A DNA stretch of 64,000 bases from Lachnospiraceae bacterium. Lineage in GTDB: Bacteria; Bacillota; Clostridia; Lachnospirales; Lachnospiraceae. Each line of letters starts with the position of its first letter. The stretch's first letter is position 1. The stretch covers positions 1 through 64,000 of the forward strand of contig SVEB01000103.1 in the NCBI GenBank assembly GCA_015057635.1. The letters are read 5' to 3'. This document shows, in pieces, positions 19,063-28,062 of the stretch. The notes beneath the pieces were generated by a model. It was not told where the DNA came from. It saw nothing but the letters and a program-made list of their open reading frames with translations, and did no database searches. The position numbers were made by a program, and so were the translations under genes.

Positions 19063-20289
19063 ATGGATCTGGCAATGCAGGAGACGGTAAATGAGATTCT
19101 TGAAAAAGAGAAGGAAAAGAAAGCAATTAAGGAAGAAGCAAAGAATCATCTGACAGGATGTCTTCTTCCGTTTTGGAAAGGATTAAAGGATGATACATAT
19201 GGAGGCTTTTATGGATATTTGTCCTATGATCTGGAACTGGATAAGAAGGCAGTGAAAGGATGTATTTTAAACAGCAGGATTTTATGGTTTTTCTCAAAGG
19301 CAAGCAAAACATTAAAGGATAATTCTCTTTTAAGCTATGCGGCACATGCCTTTGACTTTTTAAAGAATAAATGTCTGGATCATGAGAATGGAGGCATGTA
19401 CTGGTCATTAAATTATGACGGAACGGTATGCGATGCGACGAAACATACCTATAATCAGGCATTTGCAATCTATGCACTGAGCGCCTATTATGAGGTGATG
19501 CGAGATAAAGAGGCATTATTCTTAGCCCTTTCTTTAATTGATCTGATTGAGGAGAGGATGAAGGATGAGTATGGATATTTAGAAGCGTTCGATGCCTCTT
19601 TCCATTCGGTTTCCAATGAGAAACTTTCTGAAAATGGAGTCATGGCGGAAAAGACGATGAATACACTGCTTCATGTATTAGAGGCGTATACGGAGGCTTA
19701 TCGGGTTACCAAACATCCTAAGATTGCAGAAAAACTGCGTCATATTCTGACGCAGATCGCAGATAAGGTGTATAATAAAGAGTTGCATAGGCAGGAAGTT
19801 TTCTTTGACCGAAAGATGAACACCCTCATTGATCTTCATTCCTTTGGTCATGATATAGAAGCAGCATGGCTGATCGATCGAACACTCTCCATTCTAAAAG
19901 ATGCCTCTTACACGGCAAAGCTTTCAGAAATTACGAAAGATCTGACCGCAGAAATCTATAAAAGCGCATATAAAGAGCATTCTCTGTTAAATGAATGTGA
20001 CCGTGGTATTTTAAATAAGAAACGGATCTGGTGGGTACAGGCGGAAGCGGTTACAGGGTTTTTAAATGGATATGAGCATGATAACAATCATCCGGAGTAT
20101 TTGAAGGCTTCCATTGATATTTTTCATTATATAATGGAGAAGATGGTAGATAAAAGACCTGGTTCTGAATGGTTCTCGGAATTGGATGAAAATGGACTGC
20201 CTAGTATAAAAAATCCAATCGTGGAGCCATGGAAATGTCCATATCATAATGGCAGAATGTGCTTCGAATTATTAAGGAGGGACTGGTAG
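19063..20289 (+). CDS. AGE-family epimerase, probable mannobiose (cellobiose-type) 2-epimerase
   Basis: 408 residues of the N-acylglucosamine 2-epimerase/cellobiose 2-epimerase family, an (alpha/alpha)6 barrel. Hallmarks are HTYNQAFAIYALS (about 128-140), the catalytic-type histidines in LHSFGHDIEAAWL (His259, His263), WWVQAEAVTGFLN, and the C-terminal PYHNGRMCFE (His395). No signal peptide. In mannan loci this enzyme converts beta-1,4-mannobiose to mannosyl-glucose, the substrate of the GH130_1 phosphorylase. That phosphorylase starts on the base right after this stop codon, so the two are tightly coupled. The first 25 residues are highly charged and may extend beyond the conserved domain. 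Confidence 0.87.
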   Translation: MDLAMQETVNEILEKEKEKKAIKEEAKNHLTGCLLPFWKGLKDDTYGGFYGYLSYDLELDKKAVKGCILNSRILWFFSKASKTLKDNSLLSYAAHAFDFLKNKCLDHENGGMYWSLNYDGTVCDATKHTYNQAFAIYALSAYYEVMRDKEALFLALSLIDLIEERMKDEYGYLEAFDASFHSVSNEKLSENGVMAEKTMNTLLHVLEAYTEAYRVTKHPKIAEKLRHILTQIADKVYNKELHRQEVFFDRKMNTLIDLHSFGHDIEAAWLIDRTLSILKDASYTAKLSEITKDLTAEIYKSAYKEHSLLNECDRGILNKKRIWWVQAEAVTGFLNGYEHDNNHPEYLKASIDIFHYIMEKMVDKRPGSEWFSELDENGLPSIKNPIVEPWKCPYHNGRMCFELLRRDW

Positions 20290-21477
20290 ATGATTCATGA
20301 AAAGTACTATGAGATGCTGTTTGATTATCGTGCGCAGATTACAAAAGAAAATAGGAAAACCAGCTTTTACAATGGGATTTTTGACCGCTATGAATATCCT
20401 GTACTCACAAGAGACCATATTCCGTTAACATGGAGATATGATTTGAATAAAGAGACCAATCCGTATTTTATGGAACGTCTGGGGGTGAATGCGGTATTCA
20501 ATGCAGGAGCCATTGAATTAGACGGACAGTTCTATCTTATGGCAAGAATTGAAGGCAATGATCGAAAGTCTTTTTTCGGAATCGCGAAGAGTAAATCCGG
20601 AATTGACGGATTTGAATTTTTAGACCATCCGGTCGTAATGCCGGATCTTTATCCGGAAGAGACGAATGTATATGATATGCGCCTTACAAAACATGAAGAT
20701 GGGTATATCTATGGTGTCTTCTGTTCCGAAAGTAAAGACACATCCAGCAACAATCTTTCAGCAGCGGTTGCGCAGGCCGGAATTGTACGAACAAAAGACC
20801 TTGTGACATGGGAACGCCTTCCGAATCTAAAGACAAAGGATGGAAGCCAGCAGCGGAATGTAGTGCTTCACCCGGAGTTCGTTCAGGGAAAGTACGCATT
20901 CTATACAAGACCAATGGATGATTTTCTTCATGCCGGAAATGGAGGCGGAATTGGCTTTGCACTATGCGATTCTATCTTAAATCCGGAAATAGGAGAGGAA
21001 AGAGTAATCAATAAACGGATGTACCATACGATAACCGAAGAAAAGAACGGAGCCGGAGCCGTACCCATTAAAACTCCGAAAGGATTTATTCATATCGCAC
21101 ATGGTGTCCGCAATACGGCAGCAGGGCTTAGATATGTAATCTATGCATTCGCAACGGATTTAAACGAACCGTGGAAGGTCATTGCAGAACCGTCAGGGCT
21201 TCTAATCGGGCCAAGAGGGGAAGAACGCGTTGGTGACGTCTCCAATGTGGTGTTTACCAATGGTGCCATTGCAAGGAAAAATGGAGATGTGTATATTTAC
21301 TATGCATCATCGGATACAAGACTTCATGTCGCAACGACTACCGTGGACAAGTTAGTGGATTATGTCTTCCATACCCCGTCTGATCCGCATCGCAGCGCAG
21401 ACTGTGTGAAACAAAGATGTAGCTTGATTGATCGGAATTTAAAACTTTTAAACGAAAGCAAAAAGACAGAGGTATAG
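20290..21477 (+). CDS. GH130 4-O-beta-mannosyl-glucose phosphorylase (GH130_1-like)
   Basis: 395 residues, cytosolic. It matches the remembered sequence pattern of Bacteroides/Ruminococcus mannosyl-glucose phosphorylases: [32 protein letters not shown], the acid Asp129 in [21 protein letters not shown] and [15 protein letters not shown]. The reaction is mannosyl-glucose plus phosphate to mannose-1-phosphate plus glucose. AAGGAGG lies at the end of the upstream epimerase gene, and the ATG directly follows its TAG. It is longer than the other GH130 protein, as expected of GH130_1. Confidence 0.92.
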   Translation: MIHEKYYEMLFDYRAQITKENRKTSFYNGIFDRYEYPVLTRDHIPLTWRYDLNKETNPYFMERLGVNAVFNAGAIELDGQFYLMARIEGNDRKSFFGIAKSKSGIDGFEFLDHPVVMPDLYPEETNVYDMRLTKHEDGYIYGVFCSESKDTSSNNLSAAVAQAGIVRTKDLVTWERLPNLKTKDGSQQRNVVLHPEFVQGKYAFYTRPMDDFLHAGNGGGIGFALCDSILNPEIGEERVINKRMYHTITEEKNGAGAVPIKTPKGFIHIAHGVRNTAAGLRYVIYAFATDLNEPWKVIAEPSGLLIGPRGEERVGDVSNVVFTNGAIARKNGDVYIYYASSDTRLHVATTTVDKLVDYVFHTPSDPHRSADCVKQRCSLIDRNLKLLNESKKTEV

Positions 21478-21499
21478 AAAGGCAAAATAAAAATTGCTC

Positions 21500-21528
21500 T
21501 TGTGTTTTTATCACTCATTTTTTATAAT
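21500..21528 (+). promoter_or_regulatory. Promoter candidate for the phosphohexomutase gene
   Basis: TTGTGT at 21500-21505 and a perfect TATAAT at 21523-21528 are 17 bases apart, within an AT-rich 109-base gap. It would let the mutase be made independently of the long upstream operon. Confidence 0.5.
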
Positions 21529-21586
21529 AAGACTGACGAATATAGTAAATATTTGTAAATATAAAAGATAAAAAGGGAGGAAAACA

Positions 21587-23314
21587 ATGGGGTACTTAGA
21601 GAACTATCAGAACTGGTGTGAGAATCCATATTTTGATAAGCAGACCAGAGAGGAATTAAAGCAGTTAGCAGGAAATGATGCTGAAATCAAAGAGCGTTTT
21701 TATAAGAATCTGGAGTTTGGAACCGGAGGACTTCGTGGTATTATCGGAGCTGGGGATAATCGTATGAATGTATATACGGTCAGAAAGGCAACACAGGGAC
21801 TTGCTAATTACATAAAAAAGCAGCATGGGGAAGATAAGGGGGTTGTAATTGCATACGACTCAAGAAATATGTCAAAGGAATTCAGCGAGGAAGCAGCACT
21901 CTGCTTATGTGCGAATGGAATTAAAGCATATCGTTTTGATGCACTTCGTCCTACACCGGAGCTTTCCTTTGCAGTAAGAAAGCTTTCCTGTATCGCAGGA
22001 ATTGTCATTACGGCAAGCCATAATCCGGCAGAATATAATGGCTATAAAGTATACTGGGAAGATGGTGCTCAGATCACATATCCAAAGGATGTGGAGATCA
22101 TTGCCGAAGTAAACAAGGTGACGGATTACAGCACGGTTCAGACAATGGATCAAGAAGAGGCAGAAAAAGCCGGATTATATCATATCATTGGCAGTGAGAT
22201 TGATGATGCGTATATAGGAGAGTTAAAGAAGCTGGTGCTCCATCCGGAAATCATTGAAAAAGAGGGAAAAGAATTAAAAATTGTTTATACACCATTACAT
22301 GGTACCGGTAATGTGAATGTAAGAAGGGTATTAAAAGAACTTGGCTTTGAGCATGTCTATGTAGTGCCGGAACAGGAAAAGCCGGATGGCAGATTCCCAA
22401 CCGTAAAATCCCCAAATCCGGAAGATCCGAATGCATTTGCGCTTGCCTTAAAGCTTGCGAAGGAAAAGGATGCCGATTTAGTTTTGGCAACGGATCCCGA
22501 TGCCGATCGTCTTGGTGTTTATGCGAAAGATCAGAAAACAGGAGAATATATGTCCTTTACCGGCAATATGTCCGGAATGTTAATCTGTGAGTATCGCTTA
22601 AGCCAGGAAAAAGCAACAGGAAAGATTGCAAAGGATGGTGCATTAATCAAGACAATCGTTACAACCAATATGGCAGATAAAGTGGCGGAAGAATATGATG
22701 TCAGACTGATTGAAGTGCTGACCGGATTCAAATATATTGGTGAGCAGATTAAGTTTTTTGAACAGAATCACAATGCTACTTATGAATTCGGTTTTGAAGA
22801 AAGTTATGGGTGCTTAGTCGGTACCCATGCAAGAGATAAGGATGCAGTAGTGGCAGTTATGGCACTATGTGAAGCAGCAGCTTATTATCGTTTCCATGGC
22901 AAGACATTGTGGGATCAGATGTTAGCAATTTATGAGAAGTATGAGTATTTTAAAGAGGGTCTTCAGACCATCACATTAAAGGGAATGGATGGAGCTGCGA
23001 AGATCCAGCAGATGATGGATGGCTTCCGTGCAAATCCTCCAAAGGAATTAGGCGGATATCAGGTGCAGAGGCTGCGGGATTATAAGAAAGATGTGATCCT
23101 TGATCTGGCATCCGGCAGTAAGATGCCAACCGGTCTGCCAAAGTCAAATGTTTTATATTTTGATTTAAATGATGATGCCTGGGTATGTGTTCGTCCATCC
23201 GGAACAGAGCCTAAGATCAAGTTTTATATCGGAGTAAAAGGAAACAGCTTCTCCGATGCAGAAGAAAAACTGAATATCCTTACAAAAGCGCTGATGCAGC
23301 TGGCGGAGGATTAA
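21587..23314 (+). CDS. Phosphomannomutase/phosphoglucomutase (alpha-D-phosphohexomutase)
   Basis: A 575-residue four-domain phosphohexomutase of the PgcA-type length. The phosphoserine loop is TASHNPAEYNGYK (Ser144), the metal loop DPDADR (303-308), the sugar loop GFEESYG (about 405) and the phosphate loop RPSGTEPK (about 537). It interconverts hexose-1- and hexose-6-phosphates. Here the likely duty is mannose-1-phosphate to mannose-6-phosphate, linking both GH130 products to glycolysis, although glucose-1-phosphate activity is equally possible from sequence. The ribosome site AAAGGGAGGAAAAC is strong. Confidence 0.9.
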   Translation: MGYLENYQNWCENPYFDKQTREELKQLAGNDAEIKERFYKNLEFGTGGLRGIIGAGDNRMNVYTVRKATQGLANYIKKQHGEDKGVVIAYDSRNMSKEFSEEAALCLCANGIKAYRFDALRPTPELSFAVRKLSCIAGIVITASHNPAEYNGYKVYWEDGAQITYPKDVEIIAEVNKVTDYSTVQTMDQEEAEKAGLYHIIGSEIDDAYIGELKKLVLHPEIIEKEGKELKIVYTPLHGTGNVNVRRVLKELGFEHVYVVPEQEKPDGRFPTVKSPNPEDPNAFALALKLAKEKDADLVLATDPDADRLGVYAKDQKTGEYMSFTGNMSGMLICEYRLSQEKATGKIAKDGALIKTIVTTNMADKVAEEYDVRLIEVLTGFKYIGEQIKFFEQNHNATYEFGFEESYGCLVGTHARDKDAVVAVMALCEAAAYYRFHGKTLWDQMLAIYEKYEYFKEGLQTITLKGMDGAAKIQQMMDGFRANPPKELGGYQVQRLRDYKKDVILDLASGSKMPTGLPKSNVLYFDLNDDAWVCVRPSGTEPKIKFYIGVKGNSFSDAEEKLNILTKALMQLAED

Positions 23315-23322
23315 AAGAAAGA

Positions 23323-23352
23323 GGCTGTCGCTATAAGAGTGACAGCTTTTTT
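23323..23352 (+). terminator. Rho-independent terminator after the mutase gene
   Basis: GGCTGTC and GACAGC form a stem around a small loop, followed by six T. It lies 8 bases after the mutase stop and separates it from the surface esterase gene. Confidence 0.75.
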
Positions 23353-23364
23353 GTTAGCGCTAAC
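23353..23364 (+). promoter_or_regulatory. Perfect 12-bp palindrome, LacI/CcpA-like operator candidate
   Basis: GTTAGCGCTAAC is fully palindromic with the central CG step typical of LacI-family operators. It lies 27 bases before the ATG of the surface esterase and just upstream of a TATAGT at 23368-23373. No LacI-family gene is present in the window. Confidence 0.5.
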
Positions 23365-23391
23365 CACTATAGTTGGGAGAAGGAGCAGAAT

Positions 23392-25788
23392 ATGGGAAAA
23401 TGGAAGAGGATGCAAAGAAAAGCGATTATGTCAGCTTTGATTGGGATGATATCGATTGGCATGATTTCAATTGGTATAGCAGGGATGGTTACGGGATGCT
23501 CCAATAGAGATCATACGGAGGGGGCAGAGGAAATGTCGAATGGAATAGCGGAGAAAATCGTGGATGAAGTAACAGATGAAATCTCTGACTATAAACAGAA
23601 TTGCCTGATACAGATCGGGAATATGGCTCGGATGCGTACCGTGCTTGAAAAGCTTAGGAAGAAAGACGATGTAAAGATCGCTTTTCTTGGGGGTTCCATA
23701 ACAGAAGGATATCTGGTGAATTCGAAACAAAATTATCCGGCAAAATTAACGGCCTATTTAAAAGAAACTTATCAGGATGATAACGTTACCTGCATCAATG
23801 CCGGACTTAGCGGAACTTCATCTTCCATCGGTTTAATGCGGGCAGATACGGATGTACTTTTAGAGGAACCGGATCTCATTATAATTGAGTTTGCAGTAAA
23901 TGATGGGCAGGATACGATAAGCAAGATGATGTATGAAAGCCTTGTAAATAAATGCCTTTTAAGTAAGAGTAAACCAGCTGTTATTCTATTATTTAATCAG
24001 CTGGAGAATGGCTATACATGCGAAGAGCAGATGAAGAAAGTAGGAGAAGCATACAGTCTGCCGATGATCAGCATGGGAAATGCCATCGATTATGAGAGAG
24101 AGAACAATAAACTGACCTGGAGTGATTATGCCCAGGATGAAGCTCATCCGACGGCAAAAGGTCATGAGATGATCAAGGAATGTCTGGCATATTATCTTAG
24201 CGTATGTGAAAACCAGATAGAAGCACAGGAAGCGGATCTATCTGAGATTGATTACGAGTCCATACATGCCTATGGTGCCGCATATGCGGATATGATATTT
24301 TATAATAGCTTAAACCTGTACCCGGAGTCATTAGGCGGATTTGTAGAAGCAAACTCAGATATCGCTCATTTTCCAAATGACTGGATCTGGAATAAAGAAG
24401 ATGCCGGAAGTTTGCAGTTTACTTTAAAGGGCAGAAATCTGTTTATGCTGTATAAAGAGGCGAACAGTGATAATATGGGGACAGTAGAGGTCTATATAGA
24501 CGGAAAATTAGAGACAGAGGTTAGCGCGAATGCAGCAGATGGCTGGAACAATCCAGAATTCGCAGTATTGTTGAATGATGTAAAAGAGGGGACTCATACT
24601 GTTGAAATTCGGGTTAAGGAAGACTCTATTGATAAGAACTTTCATATCCTGGGATTTGGCACAACCGGAGAGTTAACCGGAAAAGAGCGGGTAGCAAGAG
24701 AAGACATTCCATATGTGGAGCGTGCCATTGTAAGGGAAGGAAATACAAGCAGGCTGAATAAAGCAATTAAAAAAGCAGAAGCAGGAGAACAACTCACCAT
24801 AGGCTTTATCGGCGGGTCCATCACAATGGGTACGGGAGCAAGCAGTCAGGATTTATGTTACGCATCACTTGTTGCTGACTGGTGGAAGGATACATTTCAA
24901 ACAGAAGAGATTAACTATATCAATGCCGGAATCGGAGCCACTACATCAGAATTTGCCTGTGCCAGAGCAGATGAGGACCTGCTATCCTATAAGCCGGATG
25001 TAGTCTTTGTAGAATTCAGTGTGAATGACAGTTCAACCCCATTATATCAGGAAACCTATGAAAGCCTGCTTAGAAAAGTACTTCAGTCGGATTCAAAACC
25101 TGCCGTTATAGTCTTAAATATGGTTCAGTACGATAACGGCATAAATGCCCAGTCCATCCATAATCAAATCGCAGCACACTATGATCTCCCCGTCATAAGC
25201 ATGAAAGACAGCATCTTTGAAGAAATCTTATATGGCAGGTTGACGGCATCTCAGGTATCCGCCGATAATATTCATCCGAATGACACCGGTCATGCCATGA
25301 TTGCCGAAATCATTTCTTCTTATCTTACAAAAGTGAAGGACAAAACGATAGTAAACGATGCCCCATATAATCTTCCGGAAAGCATGCAGAATCTGATTAG
25401 TATCCATTCTACCCGTTTCAATAACAAGAACTCCACTCCGGAACTGGCCGGATTTGAGCCTGATACGCGTGTTCAAAACGGCATCACCGACATATTCAAA
25501 AATGGATGGCAGGCCAAAGAAGCCGGAGATGAAATCACATTCACGGTAACCGGCTCCAAGATAGCCCTTCAGTATAAAAAATCAGTCTCTATGAATGCTC
25601 CTCAAGCAGAAGTCTATATTGATGGTACCAAAACCGCCGAGCTTGACGCAAACTATGAAAATGGCTGGGGCGATTGGCTCTACCTCGACGACATCTACAC
25701 CGGCTCACAAGCCACCCACACCATGACCATCCGTCTTATAACAACAGCCAAAGAAGACTTTTACCTAGTCTCCGTCATAACCAAGTAA
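23392..25788 (+). CDS. Surface lipoprotein with two tandem SGNH esterase units (CE17-like)
   Basis: 798 residues. The lipobox VTGC gives Cys36. Unit 1 has an SGNH domain (about 75-280; Ser102, Gly138, Asn170, Asp249/His252) and a beta-sandwich (about 290-430). Unit 2 repeats this: SGNH about 450-650 (Ser476, NAGIGATTS, Asn545, Asp625/His628) and a beta-sandwich about 690-798. All catalytic residues are present in both units. Unit 2 resembles the cytosolic esterase at 16379 closely (DEDLLSYKPD, FSVND), whereas unit 1 is more diverged. It would deacetylate mannan or its oligosaccharides at the cell surface before import. It has its own operator-like site and follows a terminator. Confidence 0.82.
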   Translation: MGKWKRMQRKAIMSALIGMISIGMISIGIAGMVTGCSNRDHTEGAEEMSNGIAEKIVDEVTDEISDYKQNCLIQIGNMARMRTVLEKLRKKDDVKIAFLGGSITEGYLVNSKQNYPAKLTAYLKETYQDDNVTCINAGLSGTSSSIGLMRADTDVLLEEPDLIIIEFAVNDGQDTISKMMYESLVNKCLLSKSKPAVILLFNQLENGYTCEEQMKKVGEAYSLPMISMGNAIDYERENNKLTWSDYAQDEAHPTAKGHEMIKECLAYYLSVCENQIEAQEADLSEIDYESIHAYGAAYADMIFYNSLNLYPESLGGFVEANSDIAHFPNDWIWNKEDAGSLQFTLKGRNLFMLYKEANSDNMGTVEVYIDGKLETEVSANAADGWNNPEFAVLLNDVKEGTHTVEIRVKEDSIDKNFHILGFGTTGELTGKERVAREDIPYVERAIVREGNTSRLNKAIKKAEAGEQLTIGFIGGSITMGTGASSQDLCYASLVADWWKDTFQTEEINYINAGIGATTSEFACARADEDLLSYKPDVVFVEFSVNDSSTPLYQETYESLLRKVLQSDSKPAVIVLNMVQYDNGINAQSIHNQIAAHYDLPVISMKDSIFEEILYGRLTASQVSADNIHPNDTGHAMIAEIISSYLTKVKDKTIVNDAPYNLPESMQNLISIHSTRFNNKNSTPELAGFEPDTRVQNGITDIFKNGWQAKEAGDEITFTVTGSKIALQYKKSVSMNAPQAEVYIDGTKTAELDANYENGWGDWLYLDDIYTGSQATHTMTIRLITTAKEDFYLVSVITK

Positions 25789-25981
25789 TTTAAAATCAAT
25801 CACTACTCATCTACACCAACCCATATATGTTGTCATCAACATCCGTTTTTCATTAGTTTAGGAAGTGAATTCTAATAAATGTACTAATCGTAGACAGTGC
25901 TTGCATTCCCATCCATTTCATTGAGTTACGACTATCCCCTAGTGGATTGCACATACTTCCATCCACAAGAGTGGAATCAGA
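25789..25981. other. Intergenic stretch before the palindrome, no gene seen
   Basis: About 190 AT-leaning bases between the esterase stop and the 46-bp inverted repeat. No poly-T terminator for the esterase is evident here, so the palindrome that follows probably serves that purpose. No coding signal is supported. Confidence 0.4.
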
Positions 25982-26091
25982 GAGATGGAGAGGGGAGAAG
26001 GAGACGGAGGGTGGCACGGATGCGGACGCGATGGTATTCCGGAATGTCCGCATCCGTGCCACCCTCCGTCTCCTTCTCCCCTCTCCATCTC
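25982..26091. repeat. Perfect 46-bp inverted repeat with 18-base loop between convergent genes
   Basis: Arms 25982-26027 and 26046-26091 are exactly complementary over 46 bases, purine-rich on the left, with the loop at 26028-26045. It lies 16 bases beyond the minus-strand stop of the NlpC/P60 gene and downstream of the esterase, so it can fold in either transcript. There is no T-run. The loop and start of the right arm (CCGGAATGTCCG) match a piece of the core of the hairpin family at 29.5, 35.5, 39.9 and 47.6 kb. It may be a reduced relative. Confidence 0.9.
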
Positions 26092-26107
26092 GACTGTTCG
26101 CTATTTC

Positions 26108-27898
26108 CTATTTTCCAGGTCGTGCAATCAGCACAATGTTGCCATAGGTCTCTGTGAAGGTGGAGTGGAGGACGGTGCCGCTGGAGGCGTGGACGATCTT
26201 ACCGGTGTAATCGTAGCTCGTGCCGCTTAAATAGCTGTAATAAGGATCCGCTGTAATACCGGTAAACATAGAAACGTGGTAGATATTCATAAAGCGTCCG
26301 TTATCAGAGCCTCCGTAGAAAATCAGGTCTCCCGGCTGAAGCTTTTTAGGGTCGGTATAAGTATAAGCAACCGCCTTTTTATTGTTAACCAGATAGCGTG
26401 CTAATTCTGCTGCAGTAGGAGCATAAGAGCTTGCACCGAATGTCACGCCGAAAGGAGAATAGCTTCTCCAAATTAAGGAACTGCAGTCATAGTAACCTTC
26501 CTGCATCCTATTTTCCTGGCTGTAAATAGAGCCAATCGCCGAATAAGCTTTATTAATCGCATTAACGGCATTCTTGCTGCCGACGGAGATACCTGTTTTC
26601 AGGGTAATATCCCCGATTTTTGCCGTAAGGACCGTATTCCCGGCTTTCTTTGCGGTAACCTTGCCGGCTGCATCCACTGTGGCCACATTTGTATTGCCGA
26701 CAGAGTATGTGATCTTTTCCTTTTTCGCGGTTGCGGTTAATCCCTGTACCGCAATCTTTTTGGAAGAACCGGCAGTAAGCAGATAGCTGTCAGAAGAGAA
26801 ACTTGGATTAATAACATCCACGGTGAACCAAAATTTCTTTCCGTCTACGCTGACGGATAGTTTGGAAGTACCAACCTTAATACCGGTCAGGCCGTAACTG
26901 TCTTCTTGTAAGATCGAAGGCTTGCTCGCATGATAAATGATCTCGCTGTCATAGGAATCTCCCTTAATTGTGAAGTCCACCATATCATTTAGCAGAACAT
27001 AAGAAGAATTTAATGTTACAATAGGATCAGTGATCGTTACGTAGCATTCGTATTCGACAGCTGTTCCATTAGAAGTGGTGCCGGTCATCGTAATAGAAGC
27101 TTCTCCTAAGCCTGTTGGTGTCAGTTTCCCATTTTTATTCACTGTTACAACAGACGGATCAGAAGAGGAGAAGGACACATTCTCGCACCCGGCATAAGTT
27201 AAGGTCCTTGTTGTACCAAGTGCACAGGTGATTTGTGTTTCTTCTAACCCAACAAGGTTTACGGAAGCATTTATAAGAGCTGCATAAGTCTGCTCACCAT
27301 TGTCTGTATCCACGTAAGCAATGCATTCCAGTATGTAATTGCCGGCTTTTTTAGCAGTAATGGTGATTACCCCGGTATCTGTATCGGCATCAACATAAAA
27401 TGCACGAGAGGCATAGGTCTTGGTTCCATCACTTTCAAGCTGATAGGCATAGACATCGTACCAGGTAACATTGTCAGTATGCTTCATTTTGATTGTCTTT
27501 GTCTCATATGTATTCATTGTAAGTGTTGTAGGGCTTACCTTATAAGCGCTTTCCACTGCATTGATCCGGCATGTGTAATTCTTGCCTTCATAATTTGCGG
27601 TGATCTTAACAAAACCGGTTCCGACAATTGTTACATATCCCCATTGATCGACAGTTGCGATGGATTCATTAGAAGAACTCCATGTAATATTGCCATAGCC
27701 ATTCCAGTAGAACATATCCTGGCTGATGGAGGAATCGGTAAGTGTTAGTTTCAGTGTGTTTCCGCGCTGCAGCTTAATGCTTGTTTCGTTTAGATAAACA
27801 GAAGAAGCAGAGGCGGAAGATGCGAATGCTGTTTTTGGAGCCTGAGATACACAGGCAAGCACAAATGCCAGCATAAGAATTCGAAGTTTCTTTTTCAT
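26108..27898 (-). CDS. Secreted NlpC/P60 cell-wall hydrolase with bacterial Ig-like (BIG_2) domains
   Basis: 596 residues with a Sec signal (1-27, ending near TAFASS). Several BIG_2-type Ig-like repeats fill about 35-440, with the pattern ITWSSSNESIATVDQWGYVT and VTYSVGN.NVATVDAAGKVTAKKAG. The C-terminal NlpC/P60 domain (about 455-596) has the catalytic Cys in YYDCSSLIWRSY and the His in NIYHVSMFTG. Such enzymes cut D-gamma-glutamyl-diaminopimelate bonds in peptidoglycan. It is monocistronic, divergent from the next gene, and convergent with the esterase gene. Start chosen at the first Met with a signal peptide. Confidence 0.88.
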   Translation of the reverse strand: MKKKLRILMLAFVLACVSQAPKTAFASSASASSVYLNETSIKLQRGNTLKLTLTDSSISQDMFYWNGYGNITWSSSNESIATVDQWGYVTIVGTGFVKITANYEGKNYTCRINAVESAYKVSPTTLTMNTYETKTIKMKHTDNVTWYDVYAYQLESDGTKTYASRAFYVDADTDTGVITITAKKAGNYILECIAYVDTDNGEQTYAALINASVNLVGLEETQITCALGTTRTLTYAGCENVSFSSSDPSVVTVNKNGKLTPTGLGEASITMTGTTSNGTAVEYECYVTITDPIVTLNSSYVLLNDMVDFTIKGDSYDSEIIYHASKPSILQEDSYGLTGIKVGTSKLSVSVDGKKFWFTVDVINPSFSSDSYLLTAGSSKKIAVQGLTATAKKEKITYSVGNTNVATVDAAGKVTAKKAGNTVLTAKIGDITLKTGISVGSKNAVNAINKAYSAIGSIYSQENRMQEGYYDCSSLIWRSYSPFGVTFGASSYAPTAAELARYLVNNKKAVAYTYTDPKKLQPGDLIFYGGSDNGRFMNIYHVSMFTGITADPYYSYLSGTSYDYTGKIVHASSGTVLHSTFTETYGNIVLIARPGK

Positions 27899-27931
27899 TG
27901 GTATTCCCCTATTCTATTTTTTTACCAGGGT

Positions 27932-27960
27932 ATGGTAACATAATTGAAACATCATGTCAA
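27932..27960 (-). promoter_or_regulatory. Sigma-A promoter for the NlpC/P60 gene
   Basis: On the minus strand TTGACA (27955-27960) and TACCAT (27932-27937) are 17 bases apart, 34 bases before the start codon. Confidence 0.65.
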
Positions 27961-28062
27961 TTTATTGAGAATATTAGTCTATTTTGCCGGACAAATGGAT
28001 AAGAACCTTAATACAAAATGGAAAAAATCCGATATATACAGTAGAAAAGAAAGGAGGAGAAT

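Noticed and set aside
26108..27898. Several plus-strand frames within the Ig-like/NlpC gene
   Set aside because: They are opposite-strand shadows without ribosome sites; the minus-strand frame has a signal peptide, domains and a promoter.
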